Source: Pithys albifrons albifrons (lineage: Eukaryota > Chordata > Aves > Passeriformes > Thamnophilidae). Taken from it: DNA of 64,000 bases. Where the stretch lies: NCBI RefSeq assembly GCF_047495875.1, contig NC_092459.1:23793795-23857794 (forward strand), given 5' to 3'. This document shows positions 24,301-36,665 of this stretch, one piece after another; position 1 is the stretch's first letter, and each line of letters begins with the position of its first letter. The notes under the pieces are model-generated. The model was not told the origin of the DNA and made no database searches. It worked only from the letters and a program-made list of their open reading frames with translations. The translations under genes and the position numbers were made by a program.

Positions 24301-26720
24301 GGCTGAATACAGTCAGAAATAAATGCTTTGTCATAATGGACTGTGGGTGAAACTTAGTAATTCTGTGTTCTGGCATACATATTTCTTATTAATGCACCAC
24401 AAAAGGGCATGTCTTAGGCATAACTGGAGATAAAAGGAGTCACTTAATACAATTTTTTATTTGCTTTACTCAAGATCTAAAGCATTAAAATACTCTGGGG
24501 CCTGCAGGGAGAAAACAGCTTTATCTATCTGCATTACAAAAGGATGGTTTGCAAAGAGAATAATGAAAAACTGTGAAGTCACATCTTCAGGCTGTGGAAG
24601 TTGGTACAGTATTCAGCTGGCATGATGAATTATGGTAAAAGGGGGCTAGCTGGGTAATCCTGTCAGAAAAAGAGGGTTCACATTCCATAAGAGTTAGGTG
24701 GAATAAGGTTTTGCTTTGGTGAACTGGAGATAATGGCAAGTCCATTAAGTTATGATGAGAAGAACATAGTCTTGCATGCTTACCATACATTGCCAGAGTT
24801 TAATGCCAGATATGAGCCTAATGCCAATTATTTCCAGATCTACAAGCTGCTTGAAAATCCCTCTATCTATTTACAGTGAAGTTTTGGCAAGGTTAGGCTT
24901 ATATCTAGACTTCTTTCATTATATCTCTAGTGTCCTCTCCCTGGGAAGTTGTGGGAAGGGTGCAAATGCAATTTGGTGTTTAGAGCTGTAAAGGGGTGCA
25001 GCTGTAGTAAATGATTTCGATGTTGACAACATCTTTTTCCTGCTCTGTTAGTCTCTTCATCTCTCTGTGATGCTCTGAGGAAACACACAGCTCTCCTCTT
25101 GATGAGCCTGATGGTGGAGGCTGAGCTGCACAACTGCCCGTGTGGTGCCGCCAATGGGCAGCTTTGACACAAGCACTCATGTTTCACTTCCAGTTCCTCC
25201 CAAACTGGAATTGCGTGGTATCTTCTGCCCAACAAGAGGAAGGGAAAAGGAAAGCATTTGACTGCTGGAACCTGAGGAAAGGTTGAAAATCATGTGGCCT
25301 TGTATGGAAAGCTGCTAATTTTGCAATGTTTTTGCATATACCTGTTTTTCATCTGAAGTGACAACTTCTAGGAAGAGCATGACATTATTACAAATAAAGG
25401 AGAGTTGCTTACAGGGCTGTTTAAAGGGAGAGGATAATGTATTGCTCCAAGGTGAGGGAACAAAATGTCACTAATGAAGCCAGGATCTCCTGTATGCCAG
25501 CAGTGAGCAGAGACACCCTTGTATGGAGACACACTGGAAATGTTGGGACGAGAGGGAGTGGAACTCATTTATTTTCCCTTCCTAGTAATCGTATCTGATT
25601 CATGTTGTCTTCGCAGGCAGAGCCCCACTGCTGCTGTTAGCGCTGTCCCACTGAACATTACCTTTCTTGCCACTCAAAACCCATGCTGCAGAGTCCAGGA
25701 CAGTTTATGTTCAATTTGAGATATGACAGTGAATTTCCCTGGTGATTCCTTGGCAAATTGCCCACCTGTCCCACCTGCAAGGTAGAGGGAACCTTCCCTC
25801 CTTCCCCCAGTTATGGCCCACTTGCATCAGTCTATACCATGTGTATTGTATTTTCTACGGAGAAGACTTTCTCCAAGCTTGCCTGCAATGACAATGAGAA
25901 ATGATGAAAATTCTCTTTTCAGGCACATGATGGGTAAAGGTGTGTTTTACTTGAGCAATAACTTTGGATTGTAATAGAAACAAATATTCCAGGTGTCCCC
26001 TTCTGGCATCCTGAGGCTAAAAGTTCTGGGTGTTTGGAACACTTGTAGTTGATAATTCTGTGGTGTTCTAGATTTTATATTTATCCAGCAATGCTAGGTT
26101 TTCATCTACCATTTGATATTGCCTTCAAATCCCTGTGCTTCCAGCAGCACAACTGGAACTGTTCCTGCTCCCCTATCAGTGCACATCCTCTGCTTCACCC
26201 CTGAGGGCTGGATATGGTCTGTGTGTAAGGGCTGCAGCATGGCATACATAAAGTAGGAAATTAAATCCTCCTTCTGACTGAATGGATGGTGCAGGCTGCT
26301 CCTGCCTTGTGTGCACCCTTCTGTTCTGGTCTTTGCTGTAATAGTTCAGATGCAGCCACAAAAAATCTGTAATGAACAGCTCCATCTCACTCCTTCAGAG
26401 TGTGAAAACCCCTATTTGAGTTATTTGCAGTGTTGTGGGTATCTGATTATTTGGAAGGTTTTGGGTTTTTTTTATCTGTGTTTATGTTCCCTTCTGGCAC
26501 AGCTGGCATGGCTATGTCTGAAGCTTAGTGAAGAGGATCCTAGATGGATGCTTTGGACTAGCTCAACTATTCTGTTTATTTCATTTTCCAATACAAAAGC
26601 TCTGAAAGTTGGTTAAATACCTTATGAATTGCTTTCTTACCCTGTTGAGGTGAGGGCAGGACATGCAGGTCAAAACCAGAATCAGGCTCAGTGTGGGAAT
26701 GCCAGCTTCCAATAAAACAT
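15386..26720. other. Intergenic, no gene seen
   Basis: Eleven kilobases without a recognisable gene, RNA gene or nameable repeat. Reading frames reach about 100 codons at most and show no family motifs. AT-rich non-repetitive patches such as 20870-20960 read like possible conserved non-coding sequence. The 20909 patch shares the phrase TGGGGTTTGG followed by TAAATTA with an intronic PRIM2 patch at 8776. Confidence 0.55.
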
Positions 26721-26721
26721 T

Positions 26722-26815
26722 GCAGAATCAAAGAATGTCACAATATTCTGAGTTGGAAGAGATCCACAAGGATTGTCGAGTTCAACTCTTAGATTTCTTT
26801 ATGCATGTGCAAGAT
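26722..26815 (-). mobile_element. Degenerate SINE or CR1-X tail fragment
   Basis: Read on the minus strand, 26792 down to 26722 gives TAAGAGTTGAACTCGACAAT, then CTTCCAACTCAGAATATTG and a decayed tail. This is the 3' tail shared by CR1-X-type LINEs and the tRNA-Ile SINE. The junction word TAAGAGTTG matches the SINE at 52.1 kb better than the LINE at 47.4 kb. The sequence 5' of it (26793-26815) may be a decayed tRNA 3' end. The call is therefore a truncated SINE, with a LINE tail as the alternative. Confidence 0.6.
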
Positions 26816-27544
26816 TTAATTACTTAAACTAAGTTTAGTTTAACTATCCAAACTAACCTGCTGTCCAGGTTTGAGGGGATTGACCAGGCAGAAAGGAGAA
26901 CTGGTTTTGCATGAACTAGAAAAAATTATAGTGGAGAAGGGTCCCAGAAGGAAAAGTGCAGTAATCAAGCTGGGACATGACTGCATCCAAAGAGGAAAAG
27001 GGAAAGAACAGATCTTAACAGGCTTGAATGACTTGAGCTCTAAGAGAGGGAAGGGAGAACTGGAGATGACCCTTGAGATACGGGGCCAAAAATGCAATAT
27101 TGAGAATGACATTTCTAACAAAGAACTGGGGGAGAAGAAGACAGAGGATGAATTGAGGTTTTGATCTTATTTGCACTAAGCTGGGTCTGTCAGGAAACCT
27201 CTCAGAGGGAGCTGACAGTGAGAAGCACAACCTGCAAATGTGAAAGAAATTCATTTTTTTAATGGCTGGAAAATTTCTGAGTGTTAATGAGATGGCAGCA
27301 AGGTTGTTATTTATGACATCTCTGGTGCATAGTTCAAAAGAAACTGGAACATAACTATGAATTCACTGCAATTCCAGGGAAAGAGAGGATAAAAACCTCA
27401 TAAAATGTGTGCCATATAGCTTCTTGAAATGATGCCCTGGGCCCTTTTGGCAGAGATTTTAACTTGTGATCCTGCATTTTGCCTGTTTTGTTAGGAAATT
27501 TTGAGACTGGTCATCACCTTGCAGAGAAGCTATATTAAGGCACA
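26816..27544. other. Intergenic gap before CR1
   Basis: No gene recognised. Overlapping open frames of 90-100 codons at 26840-27164 run on both strands in a purine-rich stretch and have no motif I can name, so I treat them as chance. The unit could be an unidentified older repeat. Confidence 0.45.
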
Positions 27545-28826
27545 TGAAGGACAGGAAGGTGATTTGGGACAGTCAGCACAGCTTCACCAATGGCAAGTCC
27601 TGCCTGACCAACCTAGCGGCCTTCAAAGATGAAATGACTATACCAGTGGACAAAGGAAGAGTTACAGATGTCATCGGTCTGGACTTCTGTAAAGTCTTTG
27701 ACAGTCCCTCACAGCCTCCTTCTCTCTAAATTGCAGAGGGATGGATTCTGTGAGTGGACTCTTACATAGATGGTCACATCCAGAGTGTAGTGGTCAATGG
27801 CACAGAGACCTGATGGACCTTGCTGACAAATGGTGTTCCCCAGGGGTCTGTACTGGGACCAGTGTTATTTAATATATTCATTAATGACACAGACAAAGGG
27901 TTCAAGTGTGCCTTCAGCAAGTTTGCGGATGACACCAAGCTGAGGGACGTGGTTGACACACTTGAAGGACAGGATGTCATCCAGAGGGACAAGCTTGAGA
28001 AGTGGGCCCATGGGAACCTCATGAGGTTTAACAAGACCAAGTGCAAGGTGCTGCACCTGGTCAGGGCAACCCCTGGTACCAATACAGGCTGTGAGATGAA
28101 CAGATTGAGAGCAGCCCTGCTGAGAACTTGGGGATGCTGAGGAGGAGAGGCTGGACATGACCTGACAATGTGCACTTGCAGCCCAGAGAGACAAGTATGT
28201 CCTGGGCTGCATCAAAAACAGAGTGGCCAGCAGGTCAAGGGAGGTGATTCTGTGCCTCTGCTCTGCTCTGGTAAGACCCCACCTGGAGCACTGCATCCAG
28301 CTCTGGGCTCCGTCCCCAGCAGAGGAATGGCATCGACCTGTTGGAGTGAGTCCAGAGGAGGGGAAGGCCACCAGGTTGACTGGAGGGATGGACCACCTCT
28401 CCTATGAGGATAGGCTGAGAGAATTTGGATTGTTTAGCCTGGAAAAGAGAAGACTTTGGGGTGACCTAATTGCAGCCTTCCAGTACCTGAATGGAACGTA
28501 CAGAAAATATGGAGATGGACTTTTTAAAAGGACATCTAGTGACAGCACAATGGGGAATGGTTTCAAAATGAAAGAGAGGAAGTTTACATTAGATATTAGA
28601 AGAAATTCTTTACTCTGAGGGTAGTAGAACACTGGAACAGGTTGCCCAGAGAAGTTGTGGATGGCCCATCCTTGGGGGTGAACCAAGGCCAAGCTGGATG
28701 GAGCTCTGAGCCACCTGGTCTAGTGGAAGGTGTCCCAGTCCAGCAGAAGTGTTGGAACTAGACGGTTTTTAAGGTCCCTTTCAACCCAAGCCATGCTATG
28801 ATTCTATGATTGCATGATTGCATGAT
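27545..28826 (+). mobile_element. CR1 LINE, 5'-truncated, with reverse-transcriptase remnant and intact 3' end
   Basis: About 1.28 kb of CR1 in sense orientation, from within the reverse-transcriptase domain to the 3' terminus. In reading order: a finger/palm remnant ([12 protein letters not shown] near 27572), the palm motif [19 protein letters not shown] at 27832-27888 and the catalytic-type motif FADDTKL near 27925. Then come the thumb region ([15 protein letters not shown]), a C-terminal frame at 28223-28618, and the 3' UTR ending in ATGCTATGATTCTATGAT. The frames are broken by shifts and stops (for example after 27729 and 28140), so the copy is dead. The first half of the RT domain, the endonuclease and ORF1 are missing, as is usual for 5'-truncated CR1. 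Confidence 0.93.
27820..28140 (+). pseudogene. CR1 reverse-transcriptase pseudogene fragment
   Basis: A 106-codon open stretch inside the CR1 copy that keeps two RT palm landmarks, [17 protein letters not shown] and FADDTKL, in the spacing expected for non-LTR reverse transcriptases. It is isolated by stops upstream and a terminal frameshift. It has no start context and no upstream RT motifs, so no functional enzyme can be made. Confidence 0.85.
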
Positions 28827-31800
28827 GTAACCAAACTCAGCTTTGGTTAGCCCTGCCTAGTGAACACTCGGTACATTTTAGAAGTTTAGTTTGGTTTGCT
28901 TTCTCTTTGGTGTCTCCTGAGCCCTATAGATCTGGCATAAATTTGTCCCTTTTTCTCCAGTCCTACTGGGCATCTGTTCTGCTCAGTGGGACAAGAGGAT
29001 TAAAATGGATTAAGCTGGGTAAAATGCCAAGGTGCCAATAATAAATGCAGGAAAGAAGAAAATTTCAGATATAACTCATGAAAAGGTGTGGTGGTAAGGA
29101 GGGAAACACAGCTGTATTTTTGGATGGAAATGCTGACAGGTCTATCAGTCAAGATGAAATCTCACATTACACACTACATTATTTGTAGTGTAGAAATTCC
29201 CCTAATTGCTTTGCTGAAATCCCTAAAAATCGTTTTGCAGATTACATTGAAATCATTTCTCTCCACACTGAAATGTCATTTGTGCTAATAATTGACATTT
29301 TTAGACAGGAAATGAGTAATATACAATCCCTCTGAAATTTTTATAGGTGAGTTCATGGAGGCAGGATGCAATCTGACAAGGAGAAGTGAGGTTGTTACCT
29401 GCAGTCCTCTGATAAATGTCATGGGGTTTTTAGCAACTGTGGGAGGGCAGGTCTTTGCACTGAACTCTTCCTTGTGGAGTTAAATTGATTTTGAGTTATT
29501 TGCACCAGTGTTTGTCATATTACAGATTGAAATTCATTGCCCAACAGTCTTTGAGCAGGCTTTTCTCATCCCTGTCAGAATTTACTAACATCAGGCTAAT
29601 TGCTTTCTTACTGTTGGAATAGGGTGAATGATGTTTATTTTGGGGTACTTTGCACAGCTTTCTGGAGCAGGACCTGCTGTGTGGGGTCTGGCAGGACCTG
29701 CTGCTCTCTGACCTCCACCAACAGTTTTTCACAGAAGTCCTATGGGAATTAAATTCGGTCAGTCATATTTTTCCAAGCATCCAAATGTTTTTAAAACATG
29801 CATACTACGCTATTGGCACCTATTGAAAATGTGCTAGTTTATAAAATGCTTTTCAGGAGACCAAACTATTTTTCATGATTTCCGGTAAATAATTAGAAAA
29901 CTGCCTATGCTGCTTAACTAGGCCACAAATGTTTCAACTTTAATGAAATGGATATGTAAAAGCCTCAGATATTGCTTACATTAAAGAGATGGGCTGTTGA
30001 GCTTTTCAATAACCACAGCATCAACAAGATTCAAAATATAAATAATTAGCTGAATTTGCAGACACTTGGCTGAATTGCAAATTTAATATAATTTCATTGA
30101 TTCTCTACAGAGCTGGCACACATTTATATTTATTTGAGCAGAGAAGGGAGACCGAACAGAGATGGGAAGTCCTTACCTTAAAGTAAATCAGATCACTTTT
30201 ACTTAACTGTCTCTAGGAATGGTAAATAGTTCAATAGGAATTGTACCCCAGTGATTACAATAAAAAAAGCATTGCACTATTAAAAATAATCAGCACCTGT
30301 GATTTATTTCTGAGCATTTGCCTTACATGTTCATATAAAAAGGGCTGAACAATAGAAACCAGTATATAACTATATATTGATATTGATATTTAAATGCTGC
30401 TATAATGAAACAATAGCTTAAATGTGAAATCAATGTTGAAAATGAATATATATGTATTCTCATTGTAATTTATGATAATTCCGTTTGGTTGTAATCTCTC
30501 ACCGAGGGTTTTTTGAATTTTCCAGTTGATTTTAAGCTTACAAAATTCAGACACTGAGGAGCTTTGTGTAAACTGTGTATGCCTCTCTTTATTATTATTA
30601 TTGGAAAGTATTGGATGTAGGGAAATTCTCATCTGTTGAAATTAAAAGTTTTAGGCAAACCTTTCAAGGGGATGTCTGTTACAAAGGCTCCTCAGGTTCT
30701 GCCTTGGTGTGTGCAGCAGAAAGGCTGAGCCTACAATGGCACTGTCATTGGTGCTAGTTTTATGAGACCACAGGTCAAGCCTCATGATTGTGGTTGTTAC
30801 CACTCCCATTAGCCTGTTTACAGGCTTCATTTAGAGAATTTCAATTTCTTTCCATTTGTGGACCAAAACTCCCCTCACAACCCTGCATAGAGTATTGGAG
30901 CTTGCTTTTCTAGTTCCTTTTCATGGACAACTTAAAATCACTCCATGGACTCCATAGGAGTCTAAAGGCTGCAAATTGGAAGCCTGTCATCTCATTTATA
31001 CATGCGGCGTGGAATATTGATCGCACACTATTGTGGCTGGGGAACTGCTGGGAAATCAGGCATCTCGAGGAATGGTGATTTAACACTGGATATCTGCAGC
31101 AATTATCTCACTGGTTTTTTCTCCTATCCCAAAGTCATGCATAGTTGTTCCAGCTCATGCTTACAATAGGCAAAAGTCAGTGGTGAAATATGAATCATTT
31201 TGTTAAGGAGAGGTTTCCTGTTCTGGACAGCCTCATTATAAAGGTAAGACGGTTCATATGGGGCACCCAGTAACAGGTACATAAGAACAGGCAATTGCTC
31301 ATAAACAGATGTGTTTATTTTCATGATATTGCAGATGAGCAATTAACACAGCTTGTTTTCTGCGTGACACCAAGGTCACAATTCTAGCTTAAGGGACATT
31401 ATTATTTACTTGCTGATACATATATATATATTTGGTGAAAAGGATTGCAACTTGAGCTCAAGACAACAGATTAAATTGTTTTTATATATGAAATTGGTCA
31501 CATTAATGTCTGGAAATGAGCATTACAGAGGTGAAACTCCTGCTTGAATTTCAAAAGACAGTTTCCTTTTACAGCCCCCTATGGTTCTCATTTGAGGTCA
31601 TTAAGTCATTAGCAGGCAGCCGGGAGATTGTAATTTTGCTTTTCTTCAACCTAACTGTTCCACTGTGCAACCCCTTTTCTACTCACCTTGCCACTTCTAC
31701 TCGAGTTGATTACTAACATGATCTTTGAATAAACCTGCTGGTTACACAAAAAAAGATGAGCAGCTGAGTAAAGCTGTTAAATCTGCGCTTATAAAATTAT

Positions 31801-32489
31801 CTCCCTGGACTTAATTATCACTATCCTGGATGCTCTGCTTCTGCACTTGCTTATTCCTTGACTTCCTTCTCTTGTTTGATAATATAGCTCCTCATAATCC
31901 ACACAAGCCTTGCAATATATTTCACTCACATGCTGACATTTCACTTTGTTGTTGATATTCATCCCCAGGTATCCCAAATGTCTGTCAATTAATCAGTCAT
32001 CAGTCTGCAGAGTGCTATTAGAGCCAGGGACTAAGCATCCGGCTTTCAAATGAGGCAGCATTTATCAATTCATGTGACTCTCAGTATGAAAAACATGAAA
32101 TTGTACTCTGATATTGCTAGCAGCCTTCAGGGTGATTGGACTACAAGGCAAACTCTGGACCAAATCCTTCTGGATCTGTTGGAGGTATCTTAAAACTTCA
32201 ATGAGTTTTGGCTCCTTCTAGCTTTATCTGTTGTGATCTGGTGATTATTCTCTGTCATGATTAAAAAAATTTGGAATCCAATGTGGGCTTTAAATGCTGT
32301 TTTGAAAATTATAATTTCCATGAATTTTGAGGACATGAGGTGGATGAATCTACTGCAGAAATATTATAGGTTAGTTTTTCTTCAGACTATGGGAGAAATT
32401 CAAATGGCAAACCACTTTTTGGTAATCCTCCCCCTACTCCTCTATTCATGATTTCATGCTTTCCATCTGTTCTATGCATTGGAGGTTGG
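28827..32489. other. Intergenic, candidate conserved non-coding block
   Basis: No gene or nameable repeat. The sequence is unusually free of transposons and low-complexity DNA for 3.6 kb. It includes dense AT-rich patches with homeodomain/POU-like words (for example AATAATTAGCTGAATTTGC near 30041, ATTAAGTCATTAGCAGG near 31599, TCAATTAATCAGTCATC near 31984). This texture is typical of developmental enhancers, but it is only a visual impression. Confidence 0.4.
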
Positions 32490-32626
32490 TGTTCGTTTGT
32501 GGTTCTTTTTGTTGGTTTGGGGTTTTTGTTGTTGGGTTTTTTTTTTTGTTTTTTTTTTTTTTGTTTGTTTGGTTTTTTGTTTGGTTGTTTGGTTGTTTTT
32601 TTTTTTGTTTTTTTTTTTTTTTTTTA
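32490..32626 (+). repeat. T/G-rich low-complexity tract
   Basis: About 135 bases made almost entirely of T and G (TTTG, TTGG and long T runs). The long apparent ORFs on both strands here (poly-Phe/Val or poly-Lys/Gln/Asn) are artefacts of composition. A complementary C/A-rich tract lies at 36515-36665. Confidence 0.85.
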
Positions 32627-33124
32627 GTGGAAACAGCCTGTTTCTTCCAGAATGAGCAGGCTTCTGAAAGCCAACAGCAGTGATGACACTGGGTAGAGTA
32701 TGACTGGCACAGCACAACACCTGAGGCAGGGCCTTCCTTCTGCTGTTTGCTCCCACCAGGCTTAGCTGTGTCAAAGGCAAAGGCAAGAAAGCATTTCTTT
32801 CTCCTGTAAGAAATATCTGTGCACTCTGCTTAAGAGAGCAGCTTCCCAGGCTGCGAGTCATTTTCTGATCCCACTCCCAACTCATCCACTTGCTATGAAA
32901 GCCCCAAGCCCAGGAGTACTCAAGAAATGACTGGCTAAAACTAAAAAAGGGCATCCATGTGTTGCAAGTATGTTTCTGTTAGTTGTCTAAACATGCATGT
33001 TCTCTGTCCATGTTCATGAGCAGTGTCATAATTAGTGGTGAAATATTTGTTTCCCTAAGATAGATTTCAATTGTGCTTCATCCACATTCATGTCTTATGG
33101 CTCTATGTAACAAGTAGTTGATGA
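32627..33124. other. Intergenic gap
   Basis: About 500 bases without gene or repeat features that I can name. Confidence 0.5.
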
Positions 33125-33832
33125 AAGAAAACCCTACAAATCTATGGGCCTGATGGGAGTCATCCCAGAATCCTCAAATTGCTGGCTGATGTCATTGCAA
33201 AACCTCTCTTGATGATTTTTGAGCAGTCTTGGGAATCCAGAGAGGTCCCAGCTGACTGGAAGCTGGTGAACATTGTCACAATTTTCAAGAAGGGCAAGAA
33301 GGAGGGCCGCAGAAACTACAGGCCTGTCAGGGTCACTTCAGTACCTGGTAAAGGTATGGAGAAGATTATTTTCAGAGGTATTGAAAACCACCTGGAAGAC
33401 AATGCAGTCATTGATCACAGCCACCACAGCTTCATGAGAGGAAAGTTCTGTTTATCAAATCTGATTTCCTTTTATGACAAGACAACCCACCTGGCTAATC
33501 AAGGGAAGCCAGTTGATGAAATTTTTTTGGATTTTGCTAAAGCTTCTGATACTGTCCCTCACAGGATCCTTCTGGACAAACTGTCCAGCACACAGCTGGA
33601 TAAACACGTCATGTGATGAGTGAGCAATTGGCTCATAGGTCAAGCACAGAGGGTAATAGTGAATTGGGTAACATCAGACTGGTGACCTGTCACTAGTGGG
33701 ATTCCACAGGGCTCCATCTTAGGTCCTGTGTTCTTCAACATCTTCATAAATGACCTGGACACAGGACTGGAAGAGATACTAAGCAAGTTTACAGATGACA
33801 CAAAACTGGTTCTTGGCAGGCCAGGAGTGCAG
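33125..33832 (+). mobile_element. CR1 LINE internal fragment (reverse transcriptase)
   Basis: Sense-strand CR1 fragment truncated at both ends. Reading forward: the pre-finger region (GGCCTGATGGGAGTCATCCC near 33147), then DWKLVNIVTIFKKG and NYRPV. Next come VDEIFLDFAKASDTVPH (palm motif near 33511), the PQGS region (GGATTCCACAGGGCTCC near 33699), a CR1-like [10 protein letters not shown] step, and KFTDDTKL near 33786, where the usual FADD reads FTDD. The copy ends abruptly near 33832, well before the CR1 3' UTR, so part was deleted or it inserted as a fragment. A frameshift/stop near 33614 separates the two halves. Confidence 0.92.
33179..33616 (+). pseudogene. CR1 reverse-transcriptase pseudogene, finger and palm part
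   Basis: A 145-codon open stretch covering RT fingers and the first palm aspartate region (FLDFAKASDTVPH; CR1 consensus as I know it has AFD where this copy has ASD). It ends in a stop at 33614-33616. The second palm block with TDD lies past the break, so the catalytic centre is split. It is non-functional and useful only for dating the insertion. Confidence 0.85.
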
Positions 33833-36514
33833 CACGAAGGGAGGTGGCAGCAGACAGTGGAGTGACTGTCACTACTGACAGGAGCTGCTGGGTACTGCAT
33901 GTGAGCCAGAAGCAGTTGAAGACCATGGCCAGAATGGGGACTTAAGTGTCAGGACATGCATATACAGACACATTATCTGTATGTACATACACAGACCATA
34001 CAGCTTGCTTTGGGGCTGGAAGGAATGCTGCTTCAGCAGCTGTGCTGGCTTTGTGTGTCTGCTGAGCCCTACAGGAGAGATACAGACAGAGATGCCACTT
34101 TTGTTACCTCCTTAAATAGACTGAATAAGCTATTAAAAGCATAACTGTACCTGCTCTAGGGGTTACCCTGGCAGAGCTAAGCTGGTTTTAGGACCCAATT
34201 TGTATTTACTTATTTATTTAACATTCATATGCAACATAGCTGTTCCAGCAAAGCTTTAGAGGGTAACCTTAGCATAGATAAAATGACCACTGCACTGCTA
34301 ACCTTTGCACACGGTAGTGCCATATTTTAGGCAAGGCTCACTCCATTTTTAATAGGATGCGACATAGTACTGCAGTCTGTCAGTCAATAAAAATGTTATT
34401 TCCTCCCCAGGCTATATGTGTTCTCACCTGTTACAACAATATTTAAATGATGCCAGTTGCATTGTAAACAGTGCCAGATTGGGACTGCATGCTCCATTCT
34501 GTAGGATCATGTCTGTTGAGTGATATGGGCAGTGCTCAGTTGACCAGCTTCTTTTGTTTTCACTGGATTTCTGCTTGGTATTTACTCCTGGCGAGGCAGA
34601 TCCTGCAGGCAGCTTATTTGCAGCTCAGGAAAAAGACACACTTTAATGCCCTCACACCATATTTATCATCATCTTGCCCACCTTGCAAAGGAAGCTGCAG
34701 ACATTGTGATGGATGGAGGATGACTTGACCAATTTTTCTGTGGTTTCTGTAAGTGGTGTTCTCTATCTTTGGGCAGTGAGAAATGGTGTCATTTTGTGTG
34801 GCTGTGCCACACAGCAGAGCTCTGATCTCCTGGCTCTTCACTGTATCTGTAAATAACCATTGCCTTTTACAAGAGGTTTTGCCTGATCAGGCATTGCAGT
34901 TGCTGTGCCACTGTGTTTGGCAATCGTTCAGAAGAGAACCTGCTCAAACCTTGTCACCCCTCTCACACCCCTGGTGGTAAAAATACTGCAGCATCAGGCT
35001 GGAGTCATGTATAGCTTAAACACCCCAGATAAGGTAGCTCTAAGTGAGATATACACATCCAGGGAAGAGGATACTAATGAATTCACATTAATAGAGAGCT
35101 TTGTCATTTAATTGGAACTCTGGTAAGAACTTTTTTTCTGTTTCTGGTGTATTATCATTAAGGAGACATACTGTTAGATAAGAAAGCAGTTATGCTCCTT
35201 GAAGAACGTAGTTCTGTATTGTTTTCTTGTTTGTTATCCCACTGCACTTCTCAGTGCAGATTTATTCTGTCCCCTTCTGCCTCGTGTTTCTTTTAGACAA
35301 AGGTCCAAACAAATGAGTCTAGATAGGTGTAATTTTCCCCATATTATCTGTGAACATTTCCTTGGTGCCTGTGGTGAGGAGGACTTTCTCAGCCCCTTGT
35401 TGCCTCCTGTGTCTTTGGGAGCAGCACTTGCTGTGGGGTTGGGGCAGCTACCAATGACTGTGACTGGCCGTGGTTGGATGTTGCTCTGGGGTGGTGGCAG
35501 TGCAGAAACTAAGGTGCAGGGCTGCAGGGCCATGCCATGCAACTCTGCTTGGAGGGCTGTGCAGAGACTGATGGAGGACAGGTATGGGCCTGATGACTCA
35601 GACCGCAGCAATTCATCTAATCCCCTGCTGAATGCGTGGCACTAGGAACTGACTTTTTCTCCTTAATTAGATGAATGAACAAAAAATGTGACTGTTCCCT
35701 ACTGGCTGTGTTGTATTAAGTGCTGAAAAAAACCCAGAGATTAAATAACAGTTCCAGAAATCAATCTTACTAGCTACCTACTGGGGGTTTTTTCCCCCTT
35801 GTAATATGCAGTGAAGATATAAAAGCCTAAAACTGCAGTAAAAAAAGTCAGAAGATGAATATTCTGCTTTCAGATTTTGGCTTTCATGACTTTTTTGTTT
35901 TTCAGGAGAAGAAGGAAATAATTATAAAATGCCAATGAAGTAACTTTGACAGTAGAAAAATAACTAGTGTGCATTTTATTTGTTCTTTATTATGCTTGGT
36001 TAGGGAATGGATCTCCTCTTTGTACCAAAGGTGTTGATTATAAGTTTTAAGAAAAATATTTTGGAATCAGTTCAAAACCAGCGATGCCTGCTTGCAGCAA
36101 GGAGATACTGTCTAATCAAGAAACAGAGCCATGGAGGAAGGAAATCCTGATCTTCCTCAGCTAGCAGCTTTAGAAAACCTACCTTTCCAGATGTTTGATA
36201 AAATAGGTAAGTCTATAGAGTCAGGTAAAGAAGGTTACAGATACGGGTTAAAATAGCTTCCAAGATTGTTCTAACCTACATGAGAACTGGGCACAGCCCC
36301 TTTCTCAAAGAGGGCTGCATAGCCAGGCCTTTGAGTATCTTTGTGTCCCAGTGTGTCAGACAGATCAGACTTCATGGAGGAAATCAAAGCCAAGCTTTCT
36401 CCCATCACTTTTGAAAAGTTCCACCCCAATCCTCACTCCCAGATGCTGCAAGATGTGACTGGTGGCTGCTAAGTGGGAGTTATTTTTACTTCATATCTCC
36501 TCAACCGCCCTCCT
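33833..36514. other. Intergenic, no gene seen
   Basis: No gene recognised. A 148-codon frame at 35199-35645 opens with TTG, not ATG, lies in a locally GC-richer patch, overlaps a 125-codon frame on the other strand and has no motif, so I regard it as chance. Confidence 0.5.
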
Positions 36515-36665
36515 CCCCCCCCAAATACAAAAAAGGCAACAACAAACAAACAACACCCTCCAAGGCCCCCACCCAACCAAAAATTGCAAACCCCACAAAC
36601 AAACAAACCCTCCGAAACCAAAACCATCCAAATTTCAAAATCCCCAAACCAAAACAACCTCCACA
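36515..36665 (+). repeat. C/A-rich low-complexity tract
   Basis: About 150 bases almost without G or T (CAAACAAACAA, CCAAACC and CCCC words). Open frames across it on both strands are compositional artefacts. Its complement resembles the T/G tract at 32490-32626, so the two are oppositely oriented, 4 kb apart. Confidence 0.8.

Noticed and set aside
27865..28371. 168-codon minus-strand frame
   Set aside because: It is the shadow of the CR1 reverse-transcriptase remnant on the plus strand.
32446..32954. Lys/Asn/Gln-rich minus-strand frames
   Set aside because: Arise from the T/G low-complexity tract.
35199..35645. 148-codon frame
   Set aside because: Starts with TTG, first internal ATG is late, and a 125-codon antisense frame covers the same bases. 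No motif.
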